DNA of 64,000 bases from a virus. Below are positions 59,598-64,000 of this stretch, piece by piece. Each line of letters starts with the position of its first letter. Position 1 is the first letter of the stretch. Under the pieces are notes generated by a model, which ran no database searches, was not told the DNA's origin, and worked only from the letters and a program-made list of their open reading frames with translations. The stretch lies in IMG/VR virus record IMGVR_UViG_3300017963_000257, positions 1-64,000 of that record; one strand, written 5' to 3'. Position numbers and translations under genes: made by a program.

Positions 59598-59750
59598 ATG
59601 GATTCGGAGTTAGCGTGGATGAAGCCAGCTATTGATGACTTAGGCATTAAATGCGAATGCCCTGGTTGCCATAGGCTAATTTCAATAACCGCATGCCCAA
59701 TTTGTGGGCAAAAAATAACCCCGCGGAAAGGAGACAAGGATGGTAAGTAG
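59598..59750 (+). CDS. Zinc-ribbon protein, probable frameshifted gene (50 aa)
   Basis: CECPGCHR and CPICGQK give a four-Cys zinc ribbon. A good ribosome site (TAGGAGAATAC) instead precedes ATG 59572, which reads MERKTFCPNDGFGVSVDEAS and then meets a stop at 59635-59637. Joining the two frames would give one longer zinc protein, suggesting a frameshift. Overlaps the next gene by 11 bases. Confidence 0.4.
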   Translation: MDSELAWMKPAIDDLGIKCECPGCHRLISITACPICGQKITPRKGDKDGK

Positions 59751-60429
59751 CATCGCAGGAGATTTTTATCGGTTGGAAATTCGTTTTGCTGAAGACTTTT
59801 TGGGGACGGTCCCAAAGAGCAAGGAGGTCTATAAGAAATACATTGCCAGCAAGAAGCCGGACCTCACCGACGATGAGCTTGATGAAGAAGTGAACAGCGT
59901 TCAGGACACAGAAGAAAAGGGGTGGACAGGGTTTCACAAGGATGATAATGGCCTGTTTATCTTTGATTACATGCTAAAGGGATTCATTAAGGCATCCTTC
60001 GAAGTATGCCAGGAGATTGGCGCCATCGATAAGGTGAAGGCATACAGGAAATGGATCGACGAGCTGATCTTCATATGGCCGCGGAAAATCTATTGTGGGC
60101 AGTCTGATCCCGATAGCACCCTTGAGAGACCGTTGAGGGTTATGACAATGCAGGGACCTCGGGTTACGTTAAGCCGTTCAGACACGATGGCCGAGGGGAC
60201 CCGACTCAGGTTTCTCGTTGAGGTGTTGGGGAAAAAGATCAAGTGGGAATCGATTGAGCAGGTGTTCGACTATGGTAGGTATGTGGGGCTGGGACAATGG
60301 CGTGGGAGTGGTGGATTTGGTCGGTTCGAGCTTGAGGATGTAACCCCAATAAACAAAGAATTGGGCATCAAAGCCAAAGCGATGGCAAAGCAAAGCGACG
60401 AACAGTTTTGGCAGTGTTTGGAGCAGTGA
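59740..60429 (+). CDS. Conserved phage hypothetical protein (229 aa)
   Basis: AAAGGAGACAAGG precedes ATG 59740. Mixed alpha/beta. The C-terminal third contains GLGQWRGSGGFGRFELEDV, a Gly-rich segment like that of RAMP-type RNA-binding proteins and also common in phage proteins of unknown function. The role is not known. Last rightward gene before the pentamer tract. Confidence 0.65.
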   Translation: MVSSIAGDFYRLEIRFAEDFLGTVPKSKEVYKKYIASKKPDLTDDELDEEVNSVQDTEEKGWTGFHKDDNGLFIFDYMLKGFIKASFEVCQEIGAIDKVKAYRKWIDELIFIWPRKIYCGQSDPDSTLERPLRVMTMQGPRVTLSRSDTMAEGTRLRFLVEVLGKKIKWESIEQVFDYGRYVGLGQWRGSGGFGRFELEDVTPINKELGIKAKAMAKQSDEQFWQCLEQ

Positions 60430-60780
60430 TGGCAGTGTTTAGCGCCGTTCTGTGGTGGTATTGTTAAGCACAGTGAAGTAGCGGCATGGTTTGGCAGGTC
60501 CCGGCATGGGCACAGTGTAGCATGGTAAGGTTTCGGCAGGGTAGAACCTCGTACCGCGTCGGCAATGTTCCGTGAGGTGGCGTGATGGTGTGGTGAAGCG
60601 CGATAGAGTAACGTGGCGGCATAGTCTCGTTAAGTGCAGTGTCGGCAAAGCAAAGCGGGGTAGCCAAGAGCAATGGTAAAGCACGCTTATCGCATGGTGA
60701 GGTATTGTATCGGCATGGCACAGCATGGTAGGGTCGGTAATGGTAGAGTAAGGCACCGTGTCGTGATGCAGCGGCGCAGC
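60430..60780. repeat. Degenerate pentamer-repeat tract, non-coding
   Basis: About 330 bases read as imperfect five-base units such as cggca, tggca, ggtag, agtga, gtggt. Reading frames through it are low-complexity and not gene-like. It separates the rightward replication block from the leftward recombinase. A similar CA-rich pattern in reverse orientation begins the window (1-30). Confidence 0.65.
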
Positions 60781-61716
60781 TCAGCGGAGTTGAGCGGAGG
60801 CAGCTTCCCAGGCTTTATACACCCTATCCCTGATCATCTTGGGGGTCGGGTGGAGATACCGTTCGCGGATTGTCTCCACCTTGTCCCCCAAGAGAAAGGC
60901 GATGTCCTCAATCCTCATGTTTCCAGTGTAGAACAGGTAGGTGGCCGTGTAATGGCGAAACGTATGAGGTCCTCTACCATCCTTCCCGTTCTTCAGGCCC
61001 AGGTCTTGCAACATCCGTGTGATTTCAGATTTGATCTTGTCGACATTTGGGAAAAGACAGCTTGTTTTATTGTTAATCACACAATGTGTCTTTTTGTATT
61101 CCGCATTTGCCAAAAGTTCGGCCAACAAAACAGCTGTTTTCCTTGAGAAAACAACAGGCCGGGGCTCAGTCTTCCCCTGGATGAAAACACACATTTCGTA
61201 AAGGTGAATATCTTCCATCCTGATCCCCGCTATCTCTCCAACCCTGGCGCCGGTTTCTACCAGTAGGCGCACGACCACTTGAAATTCTAGGGCGCGAGTG
61301 CTTGCAGTCAGGACATTCCCATTGTTAAACCGATATGCAAGACATTTCTCAATGTCTTCCTCTGTGAACCAGCGGTCCAGATGCTTCCTTTTGTTTTCCT
61401 GCCGGTCTTTGTTGGGAATCCGGTAGGTGAACTCCGTTGGATACCCCGCCCACTTCAGGAAAATCTTGGTGCAGTTTAAATACTGCTGTACGGATTTTCC
61501 AGACAGACCTTTGGATTCAAGATATGTTGCGAAGTCGCCAAGGTTGCTTGATACAACCTCAAATTTCTCATGACATATGGCGGCTGGACAGCCCAGCGCC
61601 GGAGATTCTTTCATGAAATTCTCAAGGTGTCCAAGCACATACCCATATAGTTCCCGCGTAGACTTCGCAAGGCCTTTGACTTCAGGTGATTCAAGGTATT
61701 TCTGAATTATGTTCAT
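60781..61716 (-). CDS. Second tyrosine recombinase, Xer-like (311 aa)
   Basis: R158 (ETGARVGE), K182 (GKT), H251-x-x-R254 (HTFRH) and Y287 (RERYLHP) are in the expected order; the usual H/W before the nucleophile is Asp278 (GDKV). An SAM-like N-terminal domain (residues 1-95) is present. Its start overlaps the stop of the fibre gene by 4 bases, so the two are co-translated. Confidence 0.75.
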   Translation of the reverse strand: MNIIQKYLESPEVKGLAKSTRELYGYVLGHLENFMKESPALGCPAAICHEKFEVVSSNLGDFATYLESKGLSGKSVQQYLNCTKIFLKWAGYPTEFTYRIPNKDRQENKRKHLDRWFTEEDIEKCLAYRFNNGNVLTASTRALEFQVVVRLLVETGARVGEIAGIRMEDIHLYEMCVFIQGKTEPRPVVFSRKTAVLLAELLANAEYKKTHCVINNKTSCLFPNVDKIKSEITRMLQDLGLKNGKDGRGPHTFRHYTATYLFYTGNMRIEDIAFLLGDKVETIRERYLHPTPKMIRDRVYKAWEAASAQLR

Positions 61717-62522
61717 GGAACTCTCCTTTTCAATTCCTCGATCTGTTTCTGCTGGGCCTGTATGGCGCCGATCGCCATAGTCAATAACTCGTAGATATCC
61801 ACACGCTTTCCGTCATTGGATAGCACCCACGTTGGCATATCCTCTGCGAGAAAACCCAGCCTCGTGGTACCGTCGCCACCAAATTCTTCTTTGTATTGAT
61901 ACAGGGAAGGAATCATCTTCATGATCATTTCCAACATGACAGGGTTGGCGGATTCATCCAGTTTCTGAATATTCTTTTTGTACTCGCTCGAAGAAGCGTT
62001 TACGAAACTGGTTGCGCCTACCTTCCCGTTGACGTGGAGCTTGTAGTCTGGAAAGCTCTCGCCTATACCGACATTGCCTTGGGTGTCAATTCTGAGGTAT
62101 TCAGTCCCGGGGAGATATCCACCCATGAGGTAAGAAATTGAGAAGTCGTACAGCCCATATGGCTGACCCACAAGCCATGCCTCAGTGCCTTGTTTAATCA
62201 GAAGTCGAGCGCCGTTGATATTCGAGATATTGGTGAATGATGCCATAATGCCGTCTATGGAATCCGGCTTTTCGACCTCTAAGTTGTTAACCGGGTTTTC
62301 AATGGTGCCCATAGGCCCCTGCGGTCCTTCCGGCCCTTCCTCCCCCTGCTCACCTTGTGGCCCCTCTGGCCCTTGGGGGCCTATCAACGTAGCCGTTGTC
62401 TGTGTCGTACCATCTGGGAACTCTATCCCCTGCGGCGTGAGCTTGGTGCTGCCGGCGAAAGCGGTTCCGTGTAACAGTACGATCCATACCACAAAAAATA
62501 ATTGGAAAAGATGGTTTTTCAT
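61713..62522 (-). CDS. Exported collagen-like fibre with S74-type chaperone (269 aa)
   Basis: ATG 62522 with AAAGGAG; TTG 62528 is in frame. A Sec signal peptide (MKNHLFQLFFVVWIVLLH...AFAG) is followed by a short collagen repeat (GPQGPEGPQGEQGEEG) and a beta stem. The C-terminus (EYKKNIQKLDES, LGFLAEDMP, KQIEELKRR) is a Peptidase_S74-type chaperone. It likely forms an exported trimeric fibre. Followed by a recombinase in the same operon. Confidence 0.7.
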   Translation of the reverse strand: MKNHLFQLFFVVWIVLLHGTAFAGSTKLTPQGIEFPDGTTQTTATLIGPQGPEGPQGEQGEEGPEGPQGPMGTIENPVNNLEVEKPDSIDGIMASFTNISNINGARLLIKQGTEAWLVGQPYGLYDFSISYLMGGYLPGTEYLRIDTQGNVGIGESFPDYKLHVNGKVGATSFVNASSSEYKKNIQKLDESANPVMLEMIMKMIPSLYQYKEEFGGDGTTRLGFLAEDMPTWVLSNDGKRVDIYELLTMAIGAIQAQQKQIEELKRRVP

Positions 62523-62534
62523 GGTCAATCTCCT

Positions 62535-62807
62535 TTAAACAACTTCAAACAAGTGGAATATAAGGGTTTCATCCCTCATCTGAAAACTTCCGATGTATTC
62601 GAGTTTACTCGTAAAGCTTTCGATAATCGGATGGCCCGTTCCAGCTAATCTAAAAGCCCTCTTTTCAGGTGGCTCGATATCATCCACCAGACACCACAAT
62701 TGAGGGTTCCCGCGCTGTGTTTGCACGGTCAGACTTTTAGCACCCTTCGGAAGTTCAAGATAAAACTTGTCTATAATCGGAAAATCATACTTAAATACCC
62801 TAATCAT
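62535..62807 (-). CDS. Phage hypothetical protein, DUF7352-like (90 aa)
   Basis: The pattern FKYDFPIIDKFYLELPKGAK, QTQRGNPQLWCLVDDIEPPEKR and GTGHPI resembles a family of short phage proteins of unknown function. Start and stop lie close to the fibre gene. Confidence 0.6.
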   Translation of the reverse strand: MIRVFKYDFPIIDKFYLELPKGAKSLTVQTQRGNPQLWCLVDDIEPPEKRAFRLAGTGHPIIESFTSKLEYIGSFQMRDETLIFHLFEVV

Positions 62808-62836
62808 ATCCTTCTCCTTTTCATGATTTTTTGTGG

Positions 62837-62977
62837 TTATATTCCCGGTGATCCTGGCTCTGGCATATGGGGTCCGGGCGGTTCAGGGTTTGGTGGACTT
62901 GGACTCGGTGGACTTGGGTCCGGCGCACTCACCACAACCATCAGGAATGTTGCCAGAATAATTAAAAGTTTTTTCAT
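62837..62977 (-). CDS. Exported Pro-rich mini-protein (46 aa)
   Basis: AAGGAGG lies before ATG 62977. MKKLLIILATFLMVVVSA is a signal peptide; the mature part is mainly Pro/Ser/Pro repeats (PSPPSPSPPNPEPP). Likely a periplasmic linker or surface peptide. Function unknown. Confidence 0.5.
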   Translation of the reverse strand: MKKLLIILATFLMVVVSAPDPSPPSPSPPNPEPPGPHMPEPGSPGI

Positions 62978-63006
62978 AGTAGTAGCCTCCTTATGGCTGG
63001 GGGGTG

Positions 63007-63225
63007 TTAAATTCTGCGAACCCTCCCGTTTTTGATTCGGACCCTAAAAACAGATGTTTCATAACTAATGTTTCCAGCAGCATCGCTGTATGTTGTGTGA
63101 TCGAGTTTCATGTCGGTTCTATGCGGCTGAATGAGGGCCGTCCCATCGGCCTGAGTTGATGCTACATATACTCCATCGGGTAGCGTCACCTCTCCTAAAA
63201 AATTTTTATGTCCTCGGTATTTCAT
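63007..63225 (-). CDS. Hypothetical protein (72 aa)
   Basis: A beta-rich sequence with GGAGG before the ATG. No domain recognised. Part of the minus-strand accessory operon. Confidence 0.5.
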   Translation of the reverse strand: MKYRGHKNFLGEVTLPDGVYVASTQADGTALIQPHRTDMKLDHTTYSDAAGNISYETSVFRVRIKNGRVRRI

Positions 63226-63239
63226 TTTATCTCCTCCTT

Positions 63240-63689
63240 TCAGTGGAGAACGTTTTTTCTCCCCACATTTTTCGGTACATGCTGGTCATACAATATCTTC
63301 TGCCTTTTCCTCTCGCCCATCCCCGGGAACAGGCATTGCGGATCTATCCCGAAAGCAACGAGCAGGTTTGCCACTTTCAGTTGACACTCCAGACATAGTC
63401 GTGTGGAATCCGGATAATCGAACGGTACCTCATTCCCGTCGATATCAGCATCGCAGAAGTAGCAGCCCTTCGGCTGGGCGTTCCGGTACATCCGGTCGAT
63501 CACTTCGAAGAACGGCGCCTCATCGTACCCGACCTCACCCTCCAGGCCCCGATGAACCTCCCTGACGAAAAGATCCGTGGCGTACTTTGCTATGGCATCC
63601 CGCTCTTCCTTCGTCAGCTTGGCCATGGCATTTACAGCAATCGTGACGTATGCCGGGGTGAGTTCAACGACCTTTGATTTTTGTCCCAT
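63240..63689 (-). CDS. Zinc-ribbon-containing hypothetical protein (149 aa)
   Basis: GAAAGGAAGG precedes ATG 63689; the longer start at 63710 is weaker. Helical N-terminal half, then CYFCDADI and CLECQLK forming a zinc ribbon, and a basic tail. Not recognised. Confidence 0.55.
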   Translation of the reverse strand: MGQKSKVVELTPAYVTIAVNAMAKLTKEERDAIAKYATDLFVREVHRGLEGEVGYDEAPFFEVIDRMYRNAQPKGCYFCDADIDGNEVPFDYPDSTRLCLECQLKVANLLVAFGIDPQCLFPGMGERKRQKILYDQHVPKNVGRKNVLH

Positions 63690-63706
63690 AGGATGACCTT
63701 CCTTTC

Positions 63707-64000
63707 TCATAATCCTAACATATCTAAAGTGTCTGGATTCGCAATCTTGGGGTTTTTGAAATTGAGCAGGTGGTTAAATTCATGGCCGAGGATGGCTTGA
63801 TTCACAACAATCTTGCCACCCACCCGTTTTCCAAAAATGTGTATCTCATTGTTGGTGTTGGCATAGCCAGCAATAGGGGAACCGTAAGCTGCGGCCTTCT
63901 CCCAGTTAAAGTGCTTTCGGTCTCCAACGATAAAGACCTTAACCTTCTCCAACTCGACAACCTCATATACGTCAGGCGTAGTCTCGATGGAGGCGAACCC
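63707..64000 (-). CDS. Metallopeptidase-like protein, 5' end beyond window
   Basis: ILGHEFNHLLNF is an H-E-x-x-H zinc motif near the C-terminus, typical of zincin-type metalloproteases or toxin-like peptidases. The reading stays open to the window edge, so the start is not seen; TTG 63952 is a possible internal start only. Role unknown. Confidence 0.5.
   Translation of the reverse strand, partial: GFASIETTPDVYEVVELEKVKVFIVGDRKHFNWEKAAAYGSPIAGYANTNNEIHIFGKRVGGKIVVNQAILGHEFNHLLNFKNPKIANPDTLDMLGL

Noticed and set aside
59740-60429. Cas7/RAMP-type CRISPR protein
   Set aside because: Only the Gly-rich GLGQWRGSGGFGRF segment is similar. No other cas genes or arrays are seen, and this segment also occurs in ordinary phage proteins.
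60439-60756. Minus-strand reading frame through the pentamer tract
   Set aside because: Low-complexity translation with no start signal; produced by the repeat composition.

Overview
The window is almost entirely one tailed, lambda-like siphophage genome with a temperate gene set. It carries HK97/lambda-type packaging and head genes, a lambda-type tail with a 1,578-residue tape measure, a divergent repressor region, a tyrosine integrase abutting the 3' part of a tRNA-Val(CAC) gene, a RecT recombination operon, and an O-type replication initiator whose gene contains the likely origin. No rRNA, translation or housekeeping genes are visible. Strong Shine-Dalgarno sequences, Sec signal peptides, a phospholipase-type lysis candidate and surface-sugar genes suggest a Gram-negative host. 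A deltaproteobacterial/Desulfobacterota host is only a guess. Phage genes lie on both sides of the tRNA-fragment attachment site, so the DNA probably comes from free or circular phage rather than from one integrated copy; tandem elements are the alternative.

Layout. 1-5640: a non-coding, operator-like left end with a strong sigma70-type promoter (485-514), followed by about 20 very small rightward genes. Many encode single-pass membrane proteins or Cys-rich/zinc-ribbon proteins, and a palindrome array sits at 2169-2280. 5766-19981: packaging and head module: a candidate small terminase, a strongly structured RNA element (6325-6522), large terminase, portal, protease plus scaffold with an internal start, decoration protein, gpE-like capsid, two exported fibre-like proteins, a C2H2 zinc-finger protein and connectors. 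20001-34163: a 14-kb, translationally coupled cargo of glycosyltransferases, methyltransferases, two radical-SAM enzymes, a pyruvyltransferase-like and a sulfotransferase-like protein, lying between head-completion and tail-completion genes. 34144-47446: the tail module, including a -1 frameshift chaperone pair (slippery A AAA AAC at 36985), tape measure, tail tip and a fibre with an S74-type chaperone. 47514-49278: a lysis-like cassette ending in a phospholipase A2-like protein.

49324-52604 (minus strand): RecT, PD-(D/E)XK nuclease and KTSC-domain genes under a clear promoter. 52790-55152: divergent XRE regulators, one apparently leaderless, then integrase and attachment site. 55295-60429: HNH protein, radical-SAM protein, O-like initiator with five iterons inside its gene, a decayed DnaQ-like exonuclease, a RuvC-like resolvase and hypothetical genes. 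60430-60780: a non-coding degenerate pentamer-repeat tract. 60781-64000 (minus strand): a second tyrosine recombinase coupled to a collagen-like/S74 exported fibre, and small accessory genes ending in a metallopeptidase-like gene cut by the window edge.

How it fits together: packaging, head, sugar-cargo, tail and lysis genes form one long rightward late block. The leftward RecT block and rightward O block supply recombination and replication. The central repressor/integrase region controls lysogeny. The most unusual parts are the sugar-modification cargo inside the morphogenesis operon, the RNA element between the terminase genes, the Sec-exported fibre proteins, and the phospholipase-like protein in the place where an endolysin would be expected.
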